Source of the DNA: Flavobacterium sp. UBA6135
GTDB lineage: Bacteria > Bacteroidota > Bacteroidia > Flavobacteriales > Flavobacteriaceae
Reading direction: 5' to 3'
DNA length: 64,000 nt
NCBI RefSeq assembly: GCF_002428305.1
Contig: NZ_DIVJ01000010.1
Location: 124,001-188,000 of the forward strand
Shown here: piece by piece, positions 8,140 to 15,797 of the stretch
How the letters are laid out: every line of letters begins with the position of its first letter
Position numbering within the stretch: the first letter of the stretch is position 1
Translations under genes and position numbers: made by a program
The notes under the pieces: generated by a model
The model's database searches: none
What the model was told of the DNA's origin: nothing
What the model saw: only the letters and a program-made list of their open reading frames with translations

Positions 8140-8811
8140 CTAATTTTCTTGAGCTAAAAGATGGTTTATATCTTCAATTAATCTGTTGATTTCCTCTTTG
8201 TTAGTGCCATCATAAAAACCTCTAACTCGTTTTTTTGTATCAACAAGAATGAAGTTTTCAGTATGAACCATGTCATACAACTCCCCTTCAGTTTCGGTTT
8301 TAACCGCTAAATATGATTTTCTGGCAATGTAAAAAATGTCTTTTTTATCACCGGTGACCAAATTCCATTTGGAATCAATTACGCCTTTTTCTAAAGCATA
8401 TTTTTTTAAAACAGCAACCGAGTCAATATCCGGCATTACCGTATGTGAAAGTAAAAGCACATTTGGGTTATCTTTAAAATGGTTTTGAATTTCAACCATA
8501 TTATCTTGCATAATTGGGCAAATGGTAGGACAAGTGGTAAAGAAAAAATCAGCTACATAAATTTTTCCTTCGTAATCTTTTTGACTGATGTTTTTACCGT
8601 TTTGATTGGTAAATTCAAAATTGGCAATAGTGTGGTATTTGCTGATGTGTTGCACCGTGCTGTCAACCATCTCAGGATTCACCATGGAAGGTGAATAAAT
8701 AGGAAGTTTTTTTTGAGGTTTTAATAAACTATAGGAAAAGGTCAGAAACACTATTGCAAAAACAATAAAAACACCAATAAAAATCTTGTTTCTTTTAATA
8801 AATTCTAACAT
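8140..8811 (-). CDS. SCO1/SenC family copper chaperone
   Basis: A 223-residue membrane-anchored thioredoxin-fold protein. Residues about 10-30 form a transmembrane anchor, and the rest would face the periplasm. The copper-binding CxxxC is visible in FFFTTCPTICPIM and the partner His in MVHTENFILVD. SCO proteins deliver copper to the CuA site of cytochrome c oxidase or act as thiol-disulfide reductases. The gene is transcribed toward feoA but 77 bp separate them, and feoA has its own promoter. A -7 element TACTTTTG (8826-8833, minus) lies just upstream. Confidence 0.93.
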   Translation of the reverse strand: MLEFIKRNKIFIGVFIVFAIVFLTFSYSLLKPQKKLPIYSPSMVNPEMVDSTVQHISKYHTIANFEFTNQNGKNISQKDYEGKIYVADFFFTTCPTICPIMQDNMVEIQNHFKDNPNVLLLSHTVMPDIDSVAVLKKYALEKGVIDSKWNLVTGDKKDIFYIARKSYLAVKTETEGELYDMVHTENFILVDTKKRVRGFYDGTNKEEINRLIEDINHLLAQEN

Positions 8812-8909
8812 GTTTTAAATTTTCACAAAAGTACAAAACCCAAAATGATTTGAATTCATAAAAGCATTCTTCCCACTGTTAAGAGATTGATTTTAACACA
8901 TTTTAACGA

Positions 8910-8937
8910 TTGTATGCGTTTAAACTCAATATATTTG
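8910..8937 (+). promoter_or_regulatory. Promoter of the M13 peptidase gene
   Basis: TTG (8910-8912), a 17-bp spacer and TATATTTG (8930-8937) match the Bacteroidota promoter pattern, 37 bp before the ATG. Confidence 0.6.
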
Positions 8938-8974
8938 TGTTTCAACTTTTTTTTAAAAAATTAAATTTTCCAAA

Positions 8975-11035
8975 ATGATAAAAAAGAATAATCAAAAAAT
9001 GATGCTTGCACTTCTTTCAGTTGGTTTTTTTGCAACTGCAACGGCTCAAGAATCAAAAAAAGTAAATCCGGGAATTAATCTCGAATTTATGGACACAAAA
9101 GTTAAGCCCGGCGATGACTTTTTTAGATACGTAAACGGAACTTGGTTTGATAAAACCGAAATACCTGCCGACAGAACCCGTTGGGGAAGTTTTGATGAAC
9201 TTCGTGAGAAAACAGACAAAGACATGGTTTCGATACTTAACGAAGCCTTAAAGAATCCAAAATATACTGATGATACTGACCAAGGAAAAGCTTTGAATTT
9301 GTATCGTTCTATTATGGATACGGTTACCAGAGACAAACAAGGAATAAAACCTTTAAAACCTTTTCTTGACAAAATTAATGCTGTAAAATCTGTAGCCGAT
9401 TTGCAAAAACTTATGATTGAAATGGACAATCAAGGTGGAATTGGCTTCTTTGGTGTTAGTGTAGGAACAGATGCCAAAAACAGTAACCGAAATTTAGTAA
9501 ATGTTGGATTAGGAAGTTTGGGTTTACCCGATAGAGATTATTATTTATCTGATGAAGCCGATAGTAAAGAAAAAAGAGAAAAATATGTGGCTCACGTAGC
9601 AAGAATGCTTCAATATCTTGGCGAAAGTCCGGCTCAAGCCAAAGCTTCTGCGGATAGAGTTTTAGCACTAGAAAAAGCATTAGCAGCACCACGATTAGAC
9701 CGAGTAGAACGTCGCGATCGCAGAAAAACCTACAACCCTATGACGGTTGCCGATTTGCAGGCATTAACGCCAAGTATTAATTGGAATGAATATATTACTA
9801 AAATTGGATTGCCAAAAATTGACACGCTTATTGTTTCACAACCTAGATATATGACGGCTCTGGAAACCATCTTTAAAGAAAACAAAGTAGAAGATTGGAA
9901 AGCCTATATGCGATGGACCTTATTAAACAGAAGTGCCGGAACGCTATCAACCGAAATTGAATATGCCAATTGGGAATTTTATGGAAAAACATTAACTGGA
10001 GCTTTAAAACCAAGACCTCGAAACGAAAGAGCTCTTCAATCTGTAAACGGTCCTTTTGGTGAAGCTTTGGGTAAAATTTATGTAGAAAAAATGTTTCCAC
10101 CTGAAGCGAAAGAAAAAGCACAAAAAATGATAAAAAATGTGTTTTTGGCTTTTGAAAATAGAATAAACAATTTGCCTTGGATGGCACCATCAACCAAAGT
10201 TAATGCTATCGAGAAATTAAGAAAGTCAAATGTAAAAATTGGATATCCTGACAAATGGAAAGATTATTCACAGGTAACAATTGTGGCTCCAAAAAAAGGA
10301 GGAACTTATTTTGATAATGGAAAAGCTATTTCAAAATGGCGAACTGCCGAAAATTATGCCAAATTAAACAAACCGGTTGATAAAACAGAATGGTTTATGT
10401 CACCTCAAACAGTAAATGCCTACTACAATGCGTCGTTTAACGAAATTGTATTCCCGGCCGCAATTCTTCAACCACCATTTTATGATTTTAAAGCGGATGA
10501 AGCGGTAAATTATGGTGGAATTGGAGCGGTGATTGGTCACGAAATTTCACATGGTTTTGACGACAGTGGTTCAAGATATAATGCAGATGGAAATTTAGTC
10601 AACTGGTGGAGTGACGAAGATTTGAAGATGTTTACTGAATTAGGAGGAGCATTGGCAGAACAATACAGTCAGTTGGAACCAATTCCGGGAATTTTTGTAG
10701 ACGGGAAATTTACGCTTGGCGAAAACATCGGTGATTTAGGAGGTGTAAATGCCGCTTATGACGGATTGAAAATTCACTTAAAAGAATCAGGAAACCCCGG
10801 TTTGATTGACGGATTTACTCCGGAACAACGTTTCTTTATTTCATGGGCCACAATCTGGAGAAGTAAAGCCCGTGATGAAGCGATTAAAAACTTAGTGAAA
10901 ACAGATACACATTCACCGGGAATGTACAGAGCCTATGTTCCGCTTCAAAATGTGGATTCTTTTTATGAAGCTTTTGATATCAAAGAAGATCAAAAATTAT
11001 ATTTAAAACCGGAAGATCGGGTGAGGATATGGTAA
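8975..11035 (+). CDS. M13 family zinc metallopeptidase (PepO/neprilysin type)
   Basis: A 686-residue secreted endopeptidase. A signal peptide (about 1-24, ending TATA-QE) precedes the M13 N-terminal domain (about 45-420) and the catalytic domain. Zinc ligands lie in GHEISHGFDD (HExxH, about residues 521-525) and in GENIGDLGG, with the third ligand Glu about 58 residues later. The substrate-binding NAYYNASFNEIVFP and the C-terminal motif ending in VRIW are also typical. These enzymes cut short peptides in the periplasm or at the cell surface. It is monocistronic: its own promoter is upstream and a terminator lies downstream. Confidence 0.95.
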   Translation: MIKKNNQKMMLALLSVGFFATATAQESKKVNPGINLEFMDTKVKPGDDFFRYVNGTWFDKTEIPADRTRWGSFDELREKTDKDMVSILNEALKNPKYTDDTDQGKALNLYRSIMDTVTRDKQGIKPLKPFLDKINAVKSVADLQKLMIEMDNQGGIGFFGVSVGTDAKNSNRNLVNVGLGSLGLPDRDYYLSDEADSKEKREKYVAHVARMLQYLGESPAQAKASADRVLALEKALAAPRLDRVERRDRRKTYNPMTVADLQALTPSINWNEYITKIGLPKIDTLIVSQPRYMTALETIFKENKVEDWKAYMRWTLLNRSAGTLSTEIEYANWEFYGKTLTGALKPRPRNERALQSVNGPFGEALGKIYVEKMFPPEAKEKAQKMIKNVFLAFENRINNLPWMAPSTKVNAIEKLRKSNVKIGYPDKWKDYSQVTIVAPKKGGTYFDNGKAISKWRTAENYAKLNKPVDKTEWFMSPQTVNAYYNASFNEIVFPAAILQPPFYDFKADEAVNYGGIGAVIGHEISHGFDDSGSRYNADGNLVNWWSDEDLKMFTELGGALAEQYSQLEPIPGIFVDGKFTLGENIGDLGGVNAAYDGLKIHLKESGNPGLIDGFTPEQRFFISWATIWRSKARDEAIKNLVKTDTHSPGMYRAYVPLQNVDSFYEAFDIKEDQKLYLKPEDRVRIW

Positions 11036-11148
11036 AAATCATAAAATTATGAAAATCAAAGCAATAAATTAAAAATTACTACGTTCAAACCCAATACTTA
11101 AGTTTTGTATTAGGTTAGAGTTAGTTAAATTTTGTTTTGGTGTTTTGA

Positions 11149-11185
11149 AAAAGGCGTTCCTGAATTTGTTTCGGGAACGCCTTTT
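11149..11185. terminator. Bidirectional terminator between convergent genes
   Basis: AAAAGGCGTTCC (11149-11160) and GGAACGCCTTTT (11174-11185) form a perfect 12-bp stem with flanking A and T runs. It lies between the M13 peptidase and the convergent alcohol dehydrogenase gene, so it can serve both. Confidence 0.8.
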
Positions 11186-11202
11186 GAATTTTTCTATCTC
11201 TG

Positions 11203-11228
11203 TCATGCTGAACTTGTTTCAGCATCTC
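11203..11228. repeat. REP-like hairpin (TCATGCTGAACTTGTTTCAGCATCT type)
   Basis: ATGCTGAA (11205-11212) and TTCAGCAT (11218-11225) form a perfect 8-bp palindrome around CTTGT, beginning TGTCATGCTGAAC and ending CAGCATCTC. Sequences of this form recur in intergenic regions of many Bacteroidota as REP-like elements. Only this copy was noticed here. It sits directly next to the end of the alcohol dehydrogenase gene. Confidence 0.5.
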
Positions 11229-11234
11229 AAATCC

Positions 11235-12401
11235 CTAATAACTCATCTCCACAATTTCTCTCACTTTTTCCAACGTGATGTTCTGCTTTTCACCCATTGC
11301 TTTCCAACCTCTTTCTTCAAAACGATTTACAATAAAATCTGCTGATTTCTCATAATCAGAGGTGTAATTAGAAAGCTTCGTATCCATTCCCATTACGTGA
11401 AGAAAATCAACGGTTTTTCGTATTGCTTTTTCTGCTTTTTCTTCAATTGAATTGCCTTCAACATTCCAAACGCGTTCGCCATATTGGGCCAATTTTTCTT
11501 TCTTGGTTTCAAATAAAACGCGGTATAGATTCGGACCAATGATTGCCAATGTTCTGGCGTGATCGATTTCATATAAAGCGGTTAATTCGTGACCAATCAT
11601 GTGGGTTGCCCAATCACTCGGAACACCTTTTTGAATCAATCCGTTTAACGCCATTGTGGCACACCACATAAAGTTGGAAGCCAGTTTATAATCGGATGGA
11701 TTTTTGACCACATCGGGACCAATTTCAATCAGCGTTTGCAAAATACTTTCGGCAAAACGGTCTTGCAAAAGGGCATCGTGCGGATACGTGAGGTATTGTT
11801 CCATCACGTGTGTAAAAGCATCTACAACACCATTTTCCAACTGTCTTTTTGGTAAAGAAGCCACCACAGTTGGATCACAAATGGAAAATTTAGGAAACAA
11901 CGCACTTCCACCCAACGTTAATTTTTCCTGAGTAGCTTCGATGGTCACTACCGCACCGGAATTCATTTCGCTTCCTGTGGCAGGTAAGGTTAAAACTGTT
12001 CCAAAAGGAATGACTTTGGAAACATCTTTGAACAAAACCCGTTTTTTCAAAATTTCAACCGCATCGCCTTCAAAATTCACGGCTCCGGAAATAAATTTTA
12101 CACCATCAATCACACTTCCGCCACCAACGGCTAAGATAAAAGTGATTTTTTCGTTGCGAATGATTTCTACCGCTTTCATTAATGTTTCAAAACGAGGATT
12201 GGGTTCAATTCCACCAAATTCAACGATTTCAAAACCGGATAGTGCTGATTTTACTTGGTTGTAAATGCCATTTTTAAAAATACTTCCGCCTCCATAAGCC
12301 AATAAAATTTTACTGTTTTTCGGAATTAACTCGGATAATTTGGCTATTTGATCTTTACCAAAAATGTAATTGGTTGGATTGTATAAATCGAAGTTTGTCA
12401 T
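11235..12401 (-). CDS. Iron-containing alcohol dehydrogenase (YqhD/BDH type)
   Basis: A 388-residue group III alcohol dehydrogenase, normally NADPH-linked and active on aldehydes or alcohols. The N-terminal nucleotide-binding half shows LLAYGGGSIFKNG and AVGGGSVIDGVKFI. Metal ligands are visible in the helical half: Asp and His in GVVDAFTHVMEQYLTYP, and the two His-bearing segments THMIGHELTAL and EIDHARTLAI. The start NFDLYNPTNYIFGKDQI is typical of YqhD and the butanol dehydrogenases. It lies downstream of nadD but is preceded by its own promoter, so it may be independent of the nadD operon. Confidence 0.93.
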   Translation of the reverse strand: MTNFDLYNPTNYIFGKDQIAKLSELIPKNSKILLAYGGGSIFKNGIYNQVKSALSGFEIVEFGGIEPNPRFETLMKAVEIIRNEKITFILAVGGGSVIDGVKFISGAVNFEGDAVEILKKRVLFKDVSKVIPFGTVLTLPATGSEMNSGAVVTIEATQEKLTLGGSALFPKFSICDPTVVASLPKRQLENGVVDAFTHVMEQYLTYPHDALLQDRFAESILQTLIEIGPDVVKNPSDYKLASNFMWCATMALNGLIQKGVPSDWATHMIGHELTALYEIDHARTLAIIGPNLYRVLFETKKEKLAQYGERVWNVEGNSIEEKAEKAIRKTVDFLHVMGMDTKLSNYTSDYEKSADFIVNRFEERGWKAMGEKQNITLEKVREIVEMSY

Positions 12402-12409
12402 TGTAAATT

Positions 12410-12450
12410 GTTTAAAAGTTTAAAATTGTTTAAGGGTTTAAATGGTTTAA
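12410..12450. repeat. Degenerate GTTTAA array
   Basis: Five copies of GTTTAA start at 12410, 12418, 12428, 12436 and 12445, spaced 8-10 bp apart in the leader of the alcohol dehydrogenase gene. The spacing is irregular, unlike the 7-bp arrays elsewhere in this window. Confidence 0.4.
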
Positions 12451-12464
12451 AACTTAAACGTATA

Positions 12465-12492
12465 CAAAGTTACAAAAGGATATGTGGAACAA
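12465..12492 (-). promoter_or_regulatory. Promoter of the alcohol dehydrogenase gene
   Basis: On the minus strand TTG (12490-12492), 17 bp, then TAACTTTG (12465-12472) matches the Bacteroidota consensus. It lies between nadD and the alcohol dehydrogenase gene. Confidence 0.5.
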
Positions 12493-12519
12493 GTGATAAA
12501 GGAGTGTTAAGAGAAATAA

Positions 12520-13101
12520 TTACTTCCTATAAAACAAATTATGATCTAAAAAAGCCCACACGTTTTCGGGTAAAACGGCTCTTACATTTTTGCCGTGTTT
12601 GATGCTTTCGCGAATAAAGGTAGAAGACAGCTCAATCACAGGAGCACCCACGCGATGAATTTTTGGATGATTGATAAACTGTTCATCAATCACACCGGAA
12701 TTTAATCTTGGATAAACAAAAATATCGTGGTTTTGCAGAATTACTTCATAATTTTTCCATTTATGAAGTGAATTCAGATTGTCTTCACCCATAATCAAAG
12801 CAAACTCGTAAGTTGGAAATTTTTCCTGAAGATGAGCTAGTGTATTAACGGTATAATTTGGTTGAGGTAATTTGAATTCGATATCGGTTGGTTTGATTTT
12901 CGGATAATCTTTGGTCGCCAAATGAACCATTTCTAGTCGATGGTAATCATCCAACAACGTACTTTTTTGTTTATGCGGATTGTGAGGCGTAACCACCATC
13001 CAAATTTGATCTAAATCAGAATATTCAGCCATGTGGTTGGCAATGATTAAATGCCCCACATGAATAGGATTGAAGGTGCCGAAATAGAGACCGATTTTCA
13101 T
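12520..13101 (-). CDS. nadD: Nicotinate-nucleotide adenylyltransferase
   Basis: A 193-residue cytosolic enzyme of NAD synthesis that transfers AMP from ATP to nicotinate mononucleotide. The nucleotidyltransferase motif GTFNPIHVGH lies at residues 8-17 and the second motif, here SSTFIRESIKHG, lies near the C-terminus. Length is normal for the family. It is the last member of a yicC-gmk-nadD unit, with an S23-type gene and a 7-bp repeat array inserted just upstream; the array begins two bases before the ATG. Confidence 0.96.
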   Translation of the reverse strand: MKIGLYFGTFNPIHVGHLIIANHMAEYSDLDQIWMVVTPHNPHKQKSTLLDDYHRLEMVHLATKDYPKIKPTDIEFKLPQPNYTVNTLAHLQEKFPTYEFALIMGEDNLNSLHKWKNYEVILQNHDIFVYPRLNSGVIDEQFINHPKIHRVGAPVIELSSTFIRESIKHGKNVRAVLPENVWAFLDHNLFYRK

Positions 13102-13102
13102 A

Positions 13103-13137
13103 GTTTAGTCCTTAGTGAATAGTCCTTAGTCCTTAAT
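13103..13137. repeat. 7-bp period array, left arm (CCTTAGT units)
   Basis: Five heptamers in a row: GTTTAGT, CCTTAGT, GAATAGT, CCTTAGT, CCTTAAT. Read on the minus strand the core unit is ACTAAGG, the same unit found in direct orientation at 13512-13567. The two arrays therefore face each other around the S23-type gene, and this one contains that gene's stop codon. Confidence 0.75.
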
Positions 13138-13498
13138 TTTTGAGTGTTTTTGAAAATGAATAAATCATTTTTGATTCTTCCTGAATCATAAACATTAGCT
13201 CATCAAATAAAGATGCATCTTTTATAAAATCTAGTTCTTTAGATATAATGAGTTGTGTTTCAATTTCGTTTAATGAACCTTTAGCGATATCAAGAAAATA
13301 GCTGAATGATTTATCGGTATTTCTTCCAAAACCTTCAGCGATATTTGAAGGGATTGAAACAGCAGCTCTTTTTAATTGACTTGTTAAAGCAAATCGTTCG
13401 TCATCAGGAAATTTTTTAACCAGTTTATAGATTAAAAGGACAATTTTTATGCCTTTTTGCCAAATTAGTAAATCTTTATATGAATTTACAGCTGCCAT
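13133..13498 (-). CDS. Four-helix bundle protein of the S23/23S rRNA intervening-sequence family
   Basis: A 121-residue helical protein. The family signature is clear: SYKDLLIWQKGIKIVLLIY near the start, then LTSQLKRAAVSIPSNIAEGF and SYFLDIAKGSLNEIETQL. Relatives are encoded inside 23S rRNA intervening sequences and, often, as free genes or beside diversity-generating elements; the molecular function is not established. It interrupts the gmk-nadD part of a housekeeping operon and is bracketed by inverted arrays of ACTAAGG heptamers, which suggests that gene and repeats moved or arose together. Confidence 0.9.
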   Translation of the reverse strand: MAAVNSYKDLLIWQKGIKIVLLIYKLVKKFPDDERFALTSQLKRAAVSIPSNIAEGFGRNTDKSFSYFLDIAKGSLNEIETQLIISKELDFIKDASLFDELMFMIQEESKMIYSFSKTLKN

Positions 13499-13511
13499 AA
13501 ATATGTTTTTT

Positions 13512-13567
13512 ATTAAGTACTATAAACTAAGGACTAAGGACTAAGTACTAAGGACTATCGACTAACA
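13512..13567. repeat. 7-bp period array, right arm (ACTAAGG units)
   Basis: Eight consecutive heptamers: ATTAAGT, ACTATAA, ACTAAGG, ACTAAGG, ACTAAGT, ACTAAGG, ACTATCG, ACTAACA. The array runs into the last codons of gmk, including its stop. It is inverted relative to the array at 13103-13137, so transcripts across the S23 gene could fold into a long stem. Confidence 0.8.
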
Positions 13568-14127
13568 AACTTCTTCACCAATTCATACGCTTCAGCTTTC
13601 GCCACATCCAAATCATAATTTTTAATCACTTTGTCAAATTGCGGTGCTGTTGCCAATTCTACAGATGCTTTAGCAATTCTCATATTGATTTTATCCTCAC
13701 TTTCAGTGGAACGCTTTTTCAATCGAATTTTCAATTCATCAATGCTGGGAGGTTTTACAAAAACGGCTAAGGTTTCGGTTTTGAATTTCGATTTTATTCG
13801 CAATCCGCCGGCAACATCAATATCAAAAATCACATTTTTTCCTTTTGCCCAAATGCGTTCTACTTCACTTTTTAAGGTACCGTAGAAATTATCGCGATAC
13901 ACTTCTTCCCATTCTACAAAATCTTCGGCTTTGATGTGGTTTTTAAATTCTTTGAGCGATATAAAATAATAATCTTTTCCGTGTACTTCTTCGCCTCGAG
14001 GTTCTCTTGTTGTACAGGAAACCGAAAATTCCAAATTCAAATCGGGTTGAGCCAACAAATGCCTAACAATTGTGGTTTTTCCTGAGCCGGACGGTGCAGA
14101 GAAGACAAGTAGTTTTCCTTTAGTCAT
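13555..14127 (-). CDS. gmk: Guanylate kinase
   Basis: A 190-residue enzyme converting GMP to GDP with ATP. The P-loop APSGSGKTT is at residues 11-19, the GMP-binding region includes SVSCTTREPRGEEVHGKDYYF, and the lid contains RLKKRSTESEDKINMRIAKA. Its start overlaps the preceding lipoprotein gene by eight bases, so the two are translationally coupled. The last few codons lie within a heptamer repeat array, which may have altered the C-terminus (VKKFVSR) without harming the core. Confidence 0.97.
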   Translation of the reverse strand: MTKGKLLVFSAPSGSGKTTIVRHLLAQPDLNLEFSVSCTTREPRGEEVHGKDYYFISLKEFKNHIKAEDFVEWEEVYRDNFYGTLKSEVERIWAKGKNVIFDIDVAGGLRIKSKFKTETLAVFVKPPSIDELKIRLKKRSTESEDKINMRIAKASVELATAPQFDKVIKNYDLDVAKAEAYELVKKFVSR

Positions 14128-14830
14128 TGTATTGTTTCTTTAATGGCAATTTACCAAAAGTCATATCAATGGATTTCCCTTCTTTTCTAAATTTTACGGG
14201 TAATTCTCCATTTTTTTCCAAACCCCATTCTTCTAATAAATCGGTGTTGACCAATATAATTTCGATTGGAATTGTAGAATTTTTCTTCAAATCATATAAC
14301 CAATTAATGTCATCTTTCAATCTTTTTGATGACGATGAATATTTGTTCCAACTTTGAAAAATGTAATATTCTGCAGATGGTAAATCTGTACTCTTTAACG
14401 CTTTTCCGTTTTTATCAACTAATTTATTTACTAAAGATGGAAGCGTTGTAGTTGAATCATTTGTGCAAGGAGCGTAATTTTCTTCAAAATTTTTAAAAGC
14501 ACTTGTCATTTGAACTCCCGAGCATTCTTCAGTTCCCTGATAACAATATTTTTCACCGTTTTTACTAAACATAAATAAATCCGAATTAAATCCGAAAAAG
14601 AAATTTCTGTAAACCGTGGCACTATCTCCAATTTTATCAGCTTTCAAAAAATAAGTAGTTTCATCTTCCTTTATTTCTGATAAATAACTCAAAAGAGCTT
14701 CTTTTGTTTCTACTTTTGGATTTTTAAAACCCACCAAGGTTTTTATTGCACTTCCACACGAAAACAATGTCAATAAAAATAAAATAAAGGCGTAACTTTT
14801 AAAATCTTTAGCAAATTTAAATATCGGCAT
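14120..14830 (-). CDS. Predicted lipoprotein of unknown function
   Basis: A 236-residue protein with a hydrophobic N-terminal stretch ending in a lipobox-like LTLFSC at about residues 20-25, so the mature form would be a lipoprotein from Cys25. The rest is hydrophilic with two Cys in YCYQGTEECSG. I do not recognise a family. It lies between yicC and gmk in the same direction (13 bp after yicC, 8-bp overlap with gmk). The operon position suggests co-expression with RNA and nucleotide metabolism genes but not a role. Confidence 0.75.
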   Translation of the reverse strand: MPIFKFAKDFKSYAFILFLLTLFSCGSAIKTLVGFKNPKVETKEALLSYLSEIKEDETTYFLKADKIGDSATVYRNFFFGFNSDLFMFSKNGEKYCYQGTEECSGVQMTSAFKNFEENYAPCTNDSTTTLPSLVNKLVDKNGKALKSTDLPSAEYYIFQSWNKYSSSSKRLKDDINWLYDLKKNSTIPIEIILVNTDLLEEWGLEKNGELPVKFRKEGKSIDMTFGKLPLKKQYND

Positions 14831-14843
14831 CGAGGTGATTATT

Positions 14844-15704
14844 TTATAAAACGTTCAAAACTTGTTCTTTAATTTTCTCCAATTCATCCTTCATCATCAC
14901 CACCAATTTTTGCATTTCTGAATGATTCGATTTGGAACCCATGGTATTGATCTCGCGACCAATTTCTTGCGTAATAAATCCTAATTTTCTTCCATTCGCT
15001 TCCGTTCCGGCAATGGTTTCGATGAAATAATTCAGATGGTTTTCTAAACGAACACGTTCTTCAGTAATGTCATATTTTTCAAGATAAAAAATCAATTCTT
15101 GTTCAAAACGGTTTTCATCTACGTTGGCTTCCAATTCTTCTAAAGCGGTTCGAAGGCGATTTTTTACTGTTTCAATTCGTTCCGCATCCATGCTTACGGC
15201 TTGATTCATATACTTTTGAATGTTTTCGATTCGGGTAACAAATTCGTTTTCTAATGATTTTCCTTCGTCTAAACGAAAAGAAGCTATGTTTTTCATGGCA
15301 TCATCAACTACTTTTAAAATCTCATTCCATTCGTTCTCATCAATTTCGTCGCGTTCTGTTTTCAACGCATCCGGCATTCGAACGGCCATTTTCATCAATT
15401 CGGTTTCATCAGCATTAGGAATCACTGCTTTCATTTGATTGATGTAGCCTCTCACAATAGGTACATTGATTTTGGAAGAAGTTTCCTCACCGGTTACTTC
15501 AATATAGATAGAAAAATCTACTTTGCCACGTTCTAATTTTTGAGAAATCACATTGCGTAAACCCAACTCCATTTCACGATAAACAGAAGGCATTCGGACA
15601 TTTAAATCCAAACCTTTGCTGTTTAACGACTTAACTTCTACGGTGATTTTTTTGGTTGAAAGTTGCTTAGACGCTTTTCCAAAACCGGTCATTGATTGTA
15701 TCAT
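14844..15704 (-). CDS. yicC: YicC family endoribonuclease
   Basis: A 286-residue protein starting MIQSMTGFGKASKQLS, the hallmark of the YicC family. The C-terminal DUF1732-like part contains RLENHLNYFIETIAGTEANG, RKLGFITQEIGREINTMGSK and ends in VMMKDELEKIKEQVLNVL. Family members are hexameric RNases; E. coli YicC affects decay of the small RNA RyhB. It heads the minus-strand run toward gmk and nadD. Given the small RNA candidates in this window, its presence is worth noting, but no link is shown. Confidence 0.94.
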   Translation of the reverse strand: MIQSMTGFGKASKQLSTKKITVEVKSLNSKGLDLNVRMPSVYREMELGLRNVISQKLERGKVDFSIYIEVTGEETSSKINVPIVRGYINQMKAVIPNADETELMKMAVRMPDALKTERDEIDENEWNEILKVVDDAMKNIASFRLDEGKSLENEFVTRIENIQKYMNQAVSMDAERIETVKNRLRTALEELEANVDENRFEQELIFYLEKYDITEERVRLENHLNYFIETIAGTEANGRKLGFITQEIGREINTMGSKSNHSEMQKLVVMMKDELEKIKEQVLNVL

Positions 15705-15737
15705 AAATTATAAAAAATGTTTTCAAAGATAATAAAA

Positions 15738-15782
15738 AGTGGTCAGTGTTCAGTTGAAAAGTATTCAGTGTCTCAGTTACTG
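15738..15782. repeat. Approximate 7-bp array (AGTGTTC type)
   Basis: AGTGGTC, AGTGTTC, AGTTGAAA, AGTATTC, AGTGTCTC, AGTTACTG: six units of 7-8 bp beginning with AGT, in the gap between yicC and the EamA transporter gene. It resembles the other 7-bp arrays in the window in layout but not in unit sequence. Confidence 0.5.
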
Positions 15783-15797
15783 CTAACTAACTTCTGA

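Noticed and set aside
11145..11345. 66-codon open frame on the plus strand
   Set aside because: It consists of the bidirectional terminator, the REP-like hairpin and the antisense end of the alcohol dehydrogenase gene.
12410..12450. GTTTAA array as a true 7-bp repeat
   Set aside because: Spacing is 8-10 bp and irregular, so it was listed only as a degenerate repeat.
13103..13567. CRISPR array reading of the ACTAAGG tracts
   Set aside because: Units are contiguous 7-mers without spacers, and no cas genes are present.
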